DNA from: Nocardia africana NBRC 100379
GTDB taxonomy: Bacteria; Actinomycetota; Actinomycetes; Mycobacteriales; Mycobacteriaceae
Assembly (NCBI RefSeq): GCF_001612635.1
Contig: NZ_BDAV01000015.1
Span: 186,001-250,000, forward strand
Length of the DNA stretch: 64,000 nucleotides
Direction: 5' to 3'
The notes beneath the pieces were generated by a model. It was not told the origin of the DNA. It did not search any database and was given only the letters and a program-made list of their open reading frames with translations. The translations under genes were made by a program, and so were the position numbers. Of this stretch, positions 17,105-25,471 are shown one piece after another (within the stretch, counting starts at the first letter, position 1; each line of letters starts with the position of its first letter).

Positions 17105-18142
17105 ATGGATTTCACCGATCCCGCCCTGGGGCTGGCACCGGTCAGTCTGGTCGATGTCGCCTGCTATCTGCCGGGTGAGCCGGTAGGTACCGAATATTTC
17201 ACGCAATTCTCGCGCTCGGAGCGGATGGCGAAGAACGTCATGTTCCGCGCGCCGCGCGCCCGCCATCACAAGGGCCGCGACGAAACCGCCGTGGATATGG
17301 TCGAACGCGCGGTCGCGCCGCTGATCGAACGGCACGGCGCCGGCACGCTCGCCGATATCGACGTGCTGCTCACCCACACCCAACTCCCCGACAATCCGGT
17401 CATGGGCGCCGGGCCGGAGGTGGCGCGGCGACTGGGGATGAACCCGAAATGGGTCTTCGATGTGCACAACGGCGGCTGCGCGGCATTCATCCACATGATG
17501 ATGCTGGCCCGGATGATTCTGCGGACGACCGACGCCCGCACCGCCCTGATCGCCACCACGCAGAACACCGCCGGTCCGGTCTTCACGCAGACCGAGATTC
17601 GTAAGCTCGCGCAGGCGCCGGTGCCGGGTGACGGCTGCGGGGTGGGCTTGCTGGTCAAGGACAACAGTGCGCCGATTCTCGATATCGAATGCCGCACCTT
17701 CCCGGAATTCGCCGGCGATATGGATTTCTCGACCGGCTCCGAACGCAAGTACTGGGAGCCCGGCGAAGGACAGGGCTGCGTGAGTTTCACCGAATCGAAG
17801 GTGACGAAGGTCTTCGCGCGCGGCAACCGGTTGGTTCCCGAACTCGCCCTCGCGGTGTGCGATCGGATCGGGGTGAAGGGCCGCGATATCGACACCTTCG
17901 TCACCAATCAGCCGAATCGGCTGTTCCTGCGGAACTGGCACGATGCGCTGGAACTATCCCCCGAACGCCATCCGGATTCCTTCGATCGGTGCGGAAATCT
18001 GTTCGCCGCCGGTATTCCGGTGACCTTGGATATCGAGAACCGCGCCGGCCGGTTGCGCAACGGGTCGGTGGTGCTGCTGGCGGCCTTCGCCCATGCCGGG
18101 GATTTCGCGGCCGCGGCCGCGGTGCGCTGGGGTGCGGCGTGA
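17105..18142 (+). CDS. 3-oxoacyl-ACP synthase III (KAS III/FabH)-like enzyme with His-to-Asn change
   Basis: This 345-aa thiolase-fold protein has the nucleophile Cys125 in VHNGGCAAF. The usual FabH His (in HQAN) is replaced by Asn268 in FVTNQPN. The second active-site Asn is kept as Asn298 in CGNLFAAGIP. The 30-residue spacing between 268 and 298 is the same as FabH His244-Asn274, which supports the alignment. Loss of the His weakens decarboxylative condensation, so acyl transfer or condensation with an unusual nucleophile is more likely. The start ATG follows GGAGG by 9 bases. The stop overlaps the next ATG (TGATG). Confidence 0.85.
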   Translation: MDFTDPALGLAPVSLVDVACYLPGEPVGTEYFTQFSRSERMAKNVMFRAPRARHHKGRDETAVDMVERAVAPLIERHGAGTLADIDVLLTHTQLPDNPVMGAGPEVARRLGMNPKWVFDVHNGGCAAFIHMMMLARMILRTTDARTALIATTQNTAGPVFTQTEIRKLAQAPVPGDGCGVGLLVKDNSAPILDIECRTFPEFAGDMDFSTGSERKYWEPGEGQGCVSFTESKVTKVFARGNRLVPELALAVCDRIGVKGRDIDTFVTNQPNRLFLRNWHDALELSPERHPDSFDRCGNLFAAGIPVTLDIENRAGRLRNGSVVLLAAFAHAGDFAAAAAVRWGAA

Positions 18143-19227
18143 TGAATTCCTCCGCCCCGGAACCCGCTGTGACGCAGCCGATGCCGCCGGCGCGGTTCGA
18201 TCTGACGCTCAGCGAAAACCCCTTCCCGCCATTGCCTTCGGTGCTCGCGGTGGTGAACGAGGCGATTCGCGGCGCCAATCGGTATCCGGAATTCCTGCCG
18301 CGGCGGCTACCGGCCGTGATCGCCGCGCACCTCGGCGTCGATCCCGATCAGGTGGTCGTCGGTGCGGGGGCGACCGGTGTGGTGCTACAGATCATGCAGG
18401 CGGTGTCGGGGCCGGGGCGGCGCATGGTGCTCGCGACGCCGACCTTCGACGGCTATCCGATCATGGCGTCGATGGCGGGCCTGGAAGCTGTTGGCATACC
18501 GCTGGATTCGAGCGGACGACAGCGGCTGACGGCGATGGCCCGGGCGGTGGACGAGCGCACGGCGCTGGTCGCGATCTGCCGCCCCCACAATCCGACCGGC
18601 ACCGTGACCCCCGCCGCGGAGTTGAAGGCTTTCCTGTTCGGTGTGCCGCGACATGTGCCGGTGATCCTGGACGAGGCCTATGTGGAGTTCCTGGCCGAGG
18701 ACGAAACGGTCGACCACCGCGAACTCGTCGACCGCTACCCGAACCTGCTTGTGCTGCGCACCTTTTCGAAGGCGTACGGCCTGGCCGGACTGCGCATCGG
18801 CTATGCGTTCGGCGCGCCGGAGCTGATCGCACGGGTGCGGCGACTGCAACTGCCGTTCGGTATGCCCGACTACGCCGTCGCCGCCGTGCGCGCCTGCTAT
18901 GCCGCGGCGGCGGAGCTCGCCGAGCGGATCGCCGATATCACCGCCGAGCGCGAGTTGCTTCGAACGGCCTTGCGGCACAGGGGCCTCGCCGTGCCGTGCA
19001 GTCGCGGCAACTTTCTCTACCTGCCGGGCCCCGCGGTCCACGCGACGCTGGCGGGGGCGGGGATCGCGGCCAAGGGCTACCCCGACGGCAGTGCGCGGAT
19101 CGCGGTCGGTGATCCGCGTGCCGATGCCGCGGTACTGCACGCTTTCGAGGGCCGCGCCGAGCCGGTGCCTCGGATGCGTCCGGGGCCTGTGCAGGCCCCG
19201 GGAGATCGGTGCGCCGCGGTCCGGTAG
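18142..19227 (+). CDS. PLP-dependent aminotransferase, HisC-like (fold type I)
   Basis: This 361-aa class I/II aminotransferase is of the histidinol-phosphate aminotransferase type. It has TLSENPFPPLPS near the start, a cofactor loop VGAGATGVVLQIMQ, RPHNPTGT, the LDEAYVEF Asp-x-x-Tyr motif and the PLP lysine Lys210 in TFSKAYGLAGLRIGYAFG. It would convert a ketone or 2-oxo acid to an amine. No histidine-biosynthesis gene is near, so it probably serves the operon product. Its ATG overlaps the KAS III stop by one base. The last 25 residues are Pro/Arg rich and unconserved. Confidence 0.88.
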   Translation: MNSSAPEPAVTQPMPPARFDLTLSENPFPPLPSVLAVVNEAIRGANRYPEFLPRRLPAVIAAHLGVDPDQVVVGAGATGVVLQIMQAVSGPGRRMVLATPTFDGYPIMASMAGLEAVGIPLDSSGRQRLTAMARAVDERTALVAICRPHNPTGTVTPAAELKAFLFGVPRHVPVILDEAYVEFLAEDETVDHRELVDRYPNLLVLRTFSKAYGLAGLRIGYAFGAPELIARVRRLQLPFGMPDYAVAAVRACYAAAAELAERIADITAERELLRTALRHRGLAVPCSRGNFLYLPGPAVHATLAGAGIAAKGYPDGSARIAVGDPRADAAVLHAFEGRAEPVPRMRPGPVQAPGDRCAAVR

Positions 19228-19245
19228 GAGGGCGTCGGTAAATTT

Positions 19246-19310
19246 TCTAGCATCGCTAGACAAGCTAGTCGGATCCATCTACTGTTGCTGCAGAAGCTAG
19301 CAACGCTAGA
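19246..19310. promoter_or_regulatory. Twin CTAG-type palindromic operators
   Basis: TCTAGCATCGCTAGA (19246-19260) is a perfect 6-3-6 palindrome. GCTAGCAACGCTAGA (19296-19310) is the same site with one mismatched outer pair, starting exactly 50 bases later. A further GCTAG half-site lies at 19264-19268. CTAG is otherwise rare in GC-rich DNA. The two sites bracket the presumed promoter of the downstream membrane-protein gene, as expected for a dimeric TetR- or MarR-type repressor. The regulator is not adjacent. Confidence 0.7.
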
Positions 19311-19330
19311 TGACGACTAGGAGCCTTCCC

Positions 19331-19807
19331 ATGCTGACCACATCCGCCCAGATGCTCACCGTGCTGGCCGTTCTCACCAACGCCATCGTCTACGGCACCG
19401 ATGTCGCCGCCACGCTCATCTTCCGGCCCGTCTATCGCAAGCTCGACGACGCGACGATGACCGTCTCGGCCGGTTGGGGGCACTACTACGGCGACCGGCG
19501 GATGCCGTTCGCCGGCGCCGGTGGTGTGATCAGCACCGTGCTCGCCGTCGTCCTCGCGGTCGTGGCGGGAGCCACCGGCGCCGCGGTGGCGGCCGGAATC
19601 GCACTGCTGGCGCTGCTGTGCTGGCTCGGCCTCTACGCGCGGATCGCCAAGCCGATCAACACCGCGCAGACGCAGGCCGCGCAAACCGGTGTCATTCCCG
19701 CCGACGCTCGCGCACTGCAGGACAAGTGGGAGAGCATCCTGGGTTACCGGGTCGGCCTGCAGGCACTCGCCGTCGCCGCCCTGTGCACCACCCTCGTCCT
19801 GCTGTGA
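19331..19807 (+). CDS. DUF1772-like small integral membrane protein
   Basis: This 158-aa protein has four predicted transmembrane segments: TSAQMLTVLAVLTNAIVYG, the pair around 60-100, and LQALAVAALCTTLVLL at the end. A family-like stretch YGDRRMPFAG lies in the first loop and PINTAQTQAAQTG in the second. It resembles DUF1772 (anthrone oxygenase-like) membrane proteins, which often lie beside TetR regulators. ATG 19331 is chosen over 19310 because AGGAG sits 7 bases upstream of it and 19310 falls inside an operator. It has its own controlled promoter. Confidence 0.7.
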   Translation: MLTTSAQMLTVLAVLTNAIVYGTDVAATLIFRPVYRKLDDATMTVSAGWGHYYGDRRMPFAGAGGVISTVLAVVLAVVAGATGAAVAAGIALLALLCWLGLYARIAKPINTAQTQAAQTGVIPADARALQDKWESILGYRVGLQALAVAALCTTLVLL

Positions 19808-19824
19808 AGCCGGGCCGACGGACT

Positions 19825-19856
19825 CGGTCGCACCGGTAGCCGTACCGGTGCGACCG
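19825..19856. terminator. Bidirectional hairpin terminator
   Basis: CGGTCGCACCGGTA (19825-19838) pairs perfectly with TACCGGTGCGACCG (19843-19856) around a GCCG loop, a 14-bp stem. It lies between the convergent membrane-protein and anti-sigma genes and can serve both. Confidence 0.8.
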
Positions 19857-19873
19857 CACTGTCGCTCCGCCGC

Positions 19874-20791
19874 TCACACCGTTCCGCGCAGGAACACCTG
19901 ATTCGTTGTGGTCGAACGGATTTCGACCGACTGGATCTTGTCCGCCGGGGACGAGGTGATGCCGTCCGCGGTCACCGTCTGCCCGGGATGTGCCGTCCAC
20001 TGCGCCACCATCGACTGCGTGCCGTCGGTGTGCACCACCCACAGCGCGCCGTCCCAGGTGTAATCGGTATCCGACGGCGCGTAGTTGCACGACATGTTCA
20101 CGCGGGTGCCGGAATTCAGCTGCGTGAGCGTGAAGTTCGCGGTGATCGGGGACGGGATCACCTGATCCATCTGCCGTTCCGTGACCACCTGCTCGGCGGT
20201 GGGCGGATTGTTGTGCTGAGTGTGCGCGACGGTGATCGGGATGGTGATGGCGACCGCGGCCGCGGCGGCGGCCACCGCACCGGCCAGGGCCAGCCACGGG
20301 CCGCTGCGGCTGCGCTTGCGCTCGCGCGCCGCGGCCAGCGAGGCGGGGGGCTGCTCCGGCTCGGTTCGCCCGGATTCGGCGGGGGTTTCGCCGGCCGTCG
20401 CGGTGCCCGCAGTTCCGCCGGGCTCGGCCGCGGGCGACTCGGGTACCGGGCCGGTGCCGGGATGCGATTCGAAGGGCAGTATCCCGGCGCCGTCGGTCGT
20501 GGCTTCGCTCGTGCGCACCCGGTTCAGCAGGGCGTCGAAGCCGGCGTCACCGAAACCGCCGGCATGGTCGGCGGCGGACGCGTCGTCGATCAGCGAGAGT
20601 GCGACGTCATCGGGCACGTGGCCGAGCAGACCCGGCAAGCCCGACAGGTCCGCGATGGCGAGCCGGCATTCGGCGCATTCGGACAGATGCGTCTCGTATT
20701 CGAGCCGCTGCTCGGGATCGAGGGCGCCGAGCACATACGGGGCATCCCAGGTCGCATAGTCGTCGTGCGACGCGGTGTCGGCCGATGTCAT
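19874..20791 (-). CDS. Zinc-binding anti-sigma factor (RslA-like)
   Basis: This 305-aa membrane protein has the ZAS motif HLSECAEC (His35, Cys39, Cys42), which binds the cognate ECF sigma factor. An acidic, Pro-rich linker follows, then one transmembrane helix at about 175-200 and an extracytoplasmic RskA-type domain. The domain has NYAPSDTDYTWDGALWVVHTDG and ends VFLRGTV. The start at 20791 overlaps the sigma gene stop as ATGA, so the pair is coupled. By analogy with M. tuberculosis SigL-RslA it releases the sigma factor on oxidative or envelope stress, which is inference here. Confidence 0.9.
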   Translation of the reverse strand: MTSADTASHDDYATWDAPYVLGALDPEQRLEYETHLSECAECRLAIADLSGLPGLLGHVPDDVALSLIDDASAADHAGGFGDAGFDALLNRVRTSEATTDGAGILPFESHPGTGPVPESPAAEPGGTAGTATAGETPAESGRTEPEQPPASLAAARERKRSRSGPWLALAGAVAAAAAAVAITIPITVAHTQHNNPPTAEQVVTERQMDQVIPSPITANFTLTQLNSGTRVNMSCNYAPSDTDYTWDGALWVVHTDGTQSMVAQWTAHPGQTVTADGITSSPADKIQSVEIRSTTTNQVFLRGTV

Positions 20792-21324
20792 TTCGTCACC
20801 CCCATCTCCTGTAGGGCCGAACGCAACGCTCGCATCCCGTAATGCATCCGGGATTTGACGGTGCCCTCGGGTATCGCCAGTTCTTTCGCTATCTGGTGTG
20901 TCGACAGTCCGCGATAGTAGGCCCGCACGATCACCTCTCGGTGATCGGAGCTGAGCCGAGCCAGCGCGTCGGTGATCACCCAACTGTCCACTGCACGCTC
21001 CGCCTCGTCCGGAGCCGCCTGTTCGGGCGGCGTGTCGGTGCCGTACTCGCGCCGATGCCGCGCACTGCGGAACTCGTCGACCGCGAGATGCCTGGCCACG
21101 GTGAACAGCCACGCCCGCGCCGAGGCCGTCGACTGGTCGAGGACCTGCGGACGCTGCCAGGCCCGCAACAGCGTCTCCTGCACGATGTCCTCGGCGCGTC
21201 CGGCATCGCCGACCAGGCTGTAGGTGTAACGCCACAGGGTCGGTGCGTGTTCGTCGTAGAGCACCCGCAACAGATGCGCCCGGGCGGGCGCCGCGTCGAC
21301 GGGGGGGATCGCGGAGTCAGACAT
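20788..21324 (-). CDS. sigL: ECF RNA polymerase sigma factor, SigL-like
   Basis: This 178-aa ECF sigma factor has region 2 (LYDEHAPTLWRYTYSLVGD, then EDIVQETLLRAWQ) and region 4 (LSSDHREVIVRAYYRGLST, then IPEGTVKSRMHYGMRALR). It matches M. tuberculosis SigL in length and wording, including the last residues (LQEMGVTK versus LQELGVTR). In that species SigL controls envelope and secreted-protein genes. The ATG at 21324 fits the family start. An upstream in-frame extension to 21381 is unconserved. The anti-sigma gene overlaps its end. Confidence 0.9.
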   Translation of the reverse strand: MSDSAIPPVDAAPARAHLLRVLYDEHAPTLWRYTYSLVGDAGRAEDIVQETLLRAWQRPQVLDQSTASARAWLFTVARHLAVDEFRSARHRREYGTDTPPEQAAPDEAERAVDSWVITDALARLSSDHREVIVRAYYRGLSTHQIAKELAIPEGTVKSRMHYGMRALRSALQEMGVTK

Positions 21325-21396
21325 CGGTGCCGACCGGGCGTATCCGCCGCCTCGGTCGAGGCGAGCGTCGGGGGACCACACTCCGTGGATACGTAA

Positions 21397-22023
21397 TCAA
21401 TTGCGTTCTAGTTCGATGGGGTGTGTCGCCAGTAGCGACAGCGGCAGCGGCTGCCGGCGCAACACGTGCGCCCACAGATCGGTGCGTCCCGCCAACGGAT
21501 CCGACGGCAACGCCGACAACACGATCCAGTCCCCCCGTTCCAGTTCGCCCTCCAGCTGACCGAAGGTCCACCCGGCGTAGCCGGCGAAGATGCGGATGCC
21601 CTCGACCAGCGGTGCGATCGAATCGGGGTCGGAGTCCAGATCGAGCAGCGCCACGCGACCGTCCACGCGGCGCAGCCCGCGGATGCCTTCGATCGAGGCA
21701 CCGACGCGGACCGTGGTCAGACACAGTGCCGAATCGCGCTTCACCGGCCCGCCCACGTACAGGGTGCGGGGTCCGGCGGTGAGATCGGCCCAGCGTGGTA
21801 GCACGTCCTGCACCGCGGTCTCGCTCGGGCGGTTCAGGACGACACCGAGACTGCCCGCATCGTTGTGTTCGACGATGTAGATCACGGTGCGCCGGAAAGT
21901 GGGCTCGACCAGCTCCGTTGCCGAGACCAGCAAGGTGCCGGGCCGCACCGCCTGTTCCTCGTACCGGGATTCGCGTCTCGGGCGGTCGCCGTGTTCCTCT
22001 GCGCGTGCCACGCTAGTCATCAT
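21397..22023 (-). CDS. YqgE/AlgH-family protein (UPF0301)
   Basis: This 208-aa member of the YqgE/AlgH family is orthologous in appearance to M. tuberculosis Rv0038. Conserved blocks are GTLLVSATELVEPTFRRTV, HNDAGSLGVVLNRP, LYVGGPV and IFAGYAGWTFGQLEGEL. The biochemical function of the family is not established. Two adjacent ATGs (22023, 22020) are possible starts. In M. tuberculosis it lies close to leuS. Here about 12 kb separates them. Confidence 0.9.
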   Translation of the reverse strand: MMTSVARAEEHGDRPRRESRYEEQAVRPGTLLVSATELVEPTFRRTVIYIVEHNDAGSLGVVLNRPSETAVQDVLPRWADLTAGPRTLYVGGPVKRDSALCLTTVRVGASIEGIRGLRRVDGRVALLDLDSDPDSIAPLVEGIRIFAGYAGWTFGQLEGELERGDWIVLSALPSDPLAGRTDLWAHVLRRQPLPLSLLATHPIELERN

Positions 22024-22096
22024 CGCACCGACGCGGGGCGCGCGCTGTGTTTAGTGGCGCGTGATTCGCGGTTCGGTTCCGAAGCGGCCACCCCGG

Positions 22097-22426
22097 CTAC
22101 TGCGGCAGGCCGAATCGTTCCCGCGCCCACTGCGGCACCGTCGCCAGATAGCGCGGCCGGGATTCGACGAAATGATGCACCATCGCGCACAGCGGCAGGA
22201 TGCCGAAGCCCTGTTCCACGGTCCGGTCGAGCGCACCCTGCACCAGCAGGCGACCGTAGCCCTGGCCTTCGAACTGCGGATAGATCTCGGTGTGCACGAA
22301 GGCGCGCTCGGAGGCGGTGTCCTGATAGGCGGCCACCCCGGCCTGCTGTCCGTCGACATACAGTTCGAATCGGTCGAACTCGGGGTTGTCTCGAATCTCG
22401 GTGTTCTGCTGCGCACCCTGCGTCAT
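22097..22426 (-). CDS. GNAT-type N-acetyltransferase, YjdJ-like
   Basis: This 109-aa protein is of the short GCN5-like class (about 100 residues). It has the FVHTEIYPQFEGQGYGRLLVQGAL acetyl-CoA loop (the Q/R-x-x-G-x-G/A motif as EGQGYG) and the ending ILPLCAMVHHFVESRP typical of this subgroup. Members probably acetylate small amines or protein termini. The substrate is unknown. It lies on the same strand as the YqgE gene. Confidence 0.85.
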   Translation of the reverse strand: MTQGAQQNTEIRDNPEFDRFELYVDGQQAGVAAYQDTASERAFVHTEIYPQFEGQGYGRLLVQGALDRTVEQGFGILPLCAMVHHFVESRPRYLATVPQWARERFGLPQ

Positions 22427-22606
22427 TCGCTGAGCCTAGAGCGTGTCGATCACCGACGGTGCGCGACTACGCCGACATCCTTCCCCGTGTCGGACGTGGT
22501 TCGAGTTGTCGCACCCCGGCACGGGTGGCGACAATGCGGGGGCTCGAGTGGTCGGATGCTCGATGCGACGACGGCCGTCGACCGGCCGGACGGGGAGACA
22601 GCGGGG

Positions 22607-24166
22607 ATGGGACGACGGGGACTACCTGCGGCGGCACGATCGGCCACCATCGCGGTACTGACGGCGGTGCTCGCCGCGCTGGTGCCGGCGACCGCGCGGG
22701 CCGAGCCGGATTTCGGGACGTGCCCGGCCGGTTCCGTCGGCGACGGGCGGCCGACGCGCTGCGCGTCGATCTCGGTGCCGATGGACTACGCCGTGCCGGA
22801 CGGTTCGCGAATCGAGGTGACCGTCAGTCGAATCCGCGCGAGCGGGCAGCGCTACGGAACGCTGTTCGCCAATCCGGGCGGGCCCGGTGCGGACGCCCTC
22901 GACTACTGGGGCGTCCGGCTGGACCGACTGCCGAAGGATCTGATCGAACACTACGACCTGGTGGCCGTACAGCCGCGCGGATTGCGCTGGTCGACGCCGC
23001 TGACGTGCGGGGCCGAGGTCACACAGGACGGTGACCACGAGCGCGAGCCGCTGCGGAAGGCATGTGATGCCGCCCAGCCCGGCTACCTGCGGACCATCAC
23101 CACCGAGACCACGGCCCGCGATATGGACGCGGTGCGCGCGGCGCTGGGGCTGGAGCGCATCGACTTCCTCGGCATCTCCTACGGGACCTATCTGGGCGCG
23201 GTCTACGCGTCGCTGTTCCCCCAGCATGTCGAGCGGATGGTGCTGGACTCGAATGTCGACCCCCGGTGGGTGTGGACCGAACAGTTCGCACAGCAGCAGC
23301 ACGCCGGGAAACAGCGGCTCGACGACCTGTTCGGCTGGATCGCCCAGCACGACACCGTCTATCACCTCGGTGATTCGGCGCTGCGGGTGTACGAGACCTG
23401 GGTTCGGCTGGTGTCGGCCCAGGGCGGCGGCTGGTACGCCAATCTGACTCCGCCCCCGGTGTCGGCGGCCGACCTGCCGCGCGAGCTGCCCGCACCGCTG
23501 CCGGCAGTGGCGCGCGAGGGAGTGAACGCCGGCACCGAGGAGATGGGCAAGGCGCAGAATCTAGTGCGCGCGTTGATCTCCGGCGGCATGTCGGCCCAGG
23601 TGCCGCTGGTGTCGGCGACCACCGTGGCCGCCTACGCCCGCGGCTTCTGGCCGAGTCTGGCGCAGGCGATGGCCGAGGCGAACGCGCAACCCGGCGATCT
23701 GCGGCGGATGCGCGCGATCGCGGGCGTGGCGAGCACCGACCCGACCGGCCAGGCGGTGTTCGCCGCGATCACCTGCAACGAGAACGCGGTGCCGGCCCGA
23801 TTGGACGCCATCGGTTCGGCGGCCGCCATCGTCGCCTCCGGCGGCAATGCCCTCGACGCCCGCGCCGACTTGGTGCGCAGCGGATTGGCCTGCGCCGATT
23901 GGGATCCCGTGACGACGCCGACGCCGATCGCCGACCACGGCCTGGCCACCGCGCCGCTGGTACTGCAGAGTCGCCACGACGCGGTGACCGCGTATCCGGG
24001 CGGTCCCGCGATGGCGGCGGCCCTGCACGGACATCTGATCACCGTCGACGGTGGTGACCACGGCACCTTCGGTCGCGGTAATGCTCCGCTGGACGACGCC
24101 GTGGTGCGGTACCTGCGTACCGGCGAGGCCGGGATCGATCATGTGGATCAGGCGCCGATGCCGTGA
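22607..24166 (+). CDS. Secreted alpha/beta hydrolase, tripeptidyl-aminopeptidase-like (S33)
   Basis: This 519-aa protein has a signal peptide (residues 1-33, ending PATARA) and an S33-type hydrolase with a TAP-like C-terminal region. The oxyanion loop is NPGGPGADA (89-97), the nucleophile is Ser191 in GISYGTYLG, the acid is in SRHDAVTAYPG and the His is in GGDHGTFG. Actinobacterial relatives release prolyl or tripeptidyl groups or hydrolyse esters. The usual DPRG after the second strand is replaced by QPRG. The ATG at 22607 follows GGGGAG, and the frame extends upstream without homology. Confidence 0.85.
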   Translation: MGRRGLPAAARSATIAVLTAVLAALVPATARAEPDFGTCPAGSVGDGRPTRCASISVPMDYAVPDGSRIEVTVSRIRASGQRYGTLFANPGGPGADALDYWGVRLDRLPKDLIEHYDLVAVQPRGLRWSTPLTCGAEVTQDGDHEREPLRKACDAAQPGYLRTITTETTARDMDAVRAALGLERIDFLGISYGTYLGAVYASLFPQHVERMVLDSNVDPRWVWTEQFAQQQHAGKQRLDDLFGWIAQHDTVYHLGDSALRVYETWVRLVSAQGGGWYANLTPPPVSAADLPRELPAPLPAVAREGVNAGTEEMGKAQNLVRALISGGMSAQVPLVSATTVAAYARGFWPSLAQAMAEANAQPGDLRRMRAIAGVASTDPTGQAVFAAITCNENAVPARLDAIGSAAAIVASGGNALDARADLVRSGLACADWDPVTTPTPIADHGLATAPLVLQSRHDAVTAYPGGPAMAAALHGHLITVDGGDHGTFGRGNAPLDDAVVRYLRTGEAGIDHVDQAPMP

Positions 24167-24300
24167 TCCGGCCGCCCCGCGACCGTCGCACCGGGATGCC
24201 GGAGCGACGGGCCGCTCCGGTGGATCGGGTTCCCGGCATGGTCGGGGCACGGGCAGTACCGTGAGCGTGTTCGACTGCTTGCCGACGGATCGGGGTGGCG

Positions 24301-25464
24301 ATGGTGCGTGAAAAGCCGTGGCGAGTGGTGATAGCACCGGACAAGTTCAAGGGATCGCTGGCGGCGCCGGAGGTGGCGGCGGCGCTCGCGGCCGGAATCG
24401 CGCGCGAGACCCCCGATGCGGAGGTCCGGCAGGTACCCGTCGCCGACGGTGGCGACGGCACCGTCGACGCGTTCGTGGCCGCGGGCTGGGAGCGGGTGCG
24501 GGTCGACACCGTCGGGCCGACCGGCGCGCCGCATTCGGCGAGCTACGCGGTACGGGGGAATACGGCTGTCGTCGAATTGGCCGCAGCGGTCGGGCTGGTC
24601 GAATTACCCGGCGGCCGAACGGATCCGATGGGTGCGGGCACGTACGGGCTCGGTGTGCTGATCCGCCACGCGCTCGACCACGGCATCCGCGAGGTCGTCC
24701 TCGGGCTGGGCGGTAGTGCGTCCACCGACGGCGGCGCCGGCATGCTCCAAGCGCTGGGGCTGCACATCCTGGACGAGGACGGCGCCGAAATCGGCTCGGG
24801 CGCAGCGGCTCTGGCTCGCGCACGTCGACTCGACCACTCCGCTCTGCATCCGGCCGTCCGGGACGCGGACTTCGTACTCGCCGGAGACGTCGACAATCCG
24901 CTGCTCGGACCGGACGGTGCCGCAGCGGTTTTCGCGCCGCAGAAGGGCGCTTCACCCCGGCAGTGCGCCGAACTCGAAGCGATCCTTGCTCATTGGTCGC
25001 GCCTGGTCGACACGAGTGGTCACCCGCTCCGGACGGGGGATGCGCCTCAGCGCGGCGCCGACCTGGCCGGGCATCCCGGAGCGGGCGCCGCGGGTGGCAC
25101 CGGATTCGGGGCCATGGCGGTGCTGGGAGCGCGGCAGCGGTCCGGCATCGAGGTGATTCTCGAGTTGATCGATTTCGCCGGCCGGGTCCGGGACGCGGAC
25201 GTGGTGGTGACCGGCGAGGGTGCGATGGACGAGCAGACGTTGCGCGGCAAGGCGCCCGCCGGAGTCGCGGCCGCCGCCGCGGGCGCGCCGGTAGTCGCCG
25301 TCGCCGGACGCTGCGCCCTGAGCCCGGAGCGACTCCGCGCCGCCGGCTTCGCCCGCTGCTACCCCCTCAGCGACCTCGAACCCGATCCGGAGCGATCCAT
25401 CGCCGAGGCCGCCCGCCTCCTCGAAGAACTCGGCGCCCGCATAGCGGGCGACTATCTGCGCTGA
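24301..25464 (+). CDS. Glycerate kinase
   Basis: This 387-aa GarK-type glycerate kinase phosphorylates D-glycerate. It has IAPDKFKGSLAAPEVA at the N-terminus, VADGGDGTVDAF, LGLGGSASTDGGAGMLQALG and TGEGAMDEQTLRGKAP. It could use the glycerate released by the glucosylglycerate hydrolase about 20 kb to the left, a metabolic link by inference only. The ATG at 24301 is chosen. A GTG at 24295 is in frame two codons earlier. Confidence 0.93.
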   Translation: MVREKPWRVVIAPDKFKGSLAAPEVAAALAAGIARETPDAEVRQVPVADGGDGTVDAFVAAGWERVRVDTVGPTGAPHSASYAVRGNTAVVELAAAVGLVELPGGRTDPMGAGTYGLGVLIRHALDHGIREVVLGLGGSASTDGGAGMLQALGLHILDEDGAEIGSGAAALARARRLDHSALHPAVRDADFVLAGDVDNPLLGPDGAAAVFAPQKGASPRQCAELEAILAHWSRLVDTSGHPLRTGDAPQRGADLAGHPGAGAAGGTGFGAMAVLGARQRSGIEVILELIDFAGRVRDADVVVTGEGAMDEQTLRGKAPAGVAAAAAGAPVVAVAGRCALSPERLRAAGFARCYPLSDLEPDPERSIAEAARLLEELGARIAGDYLR

Positions 25465-25471
25465 TCCGCCC

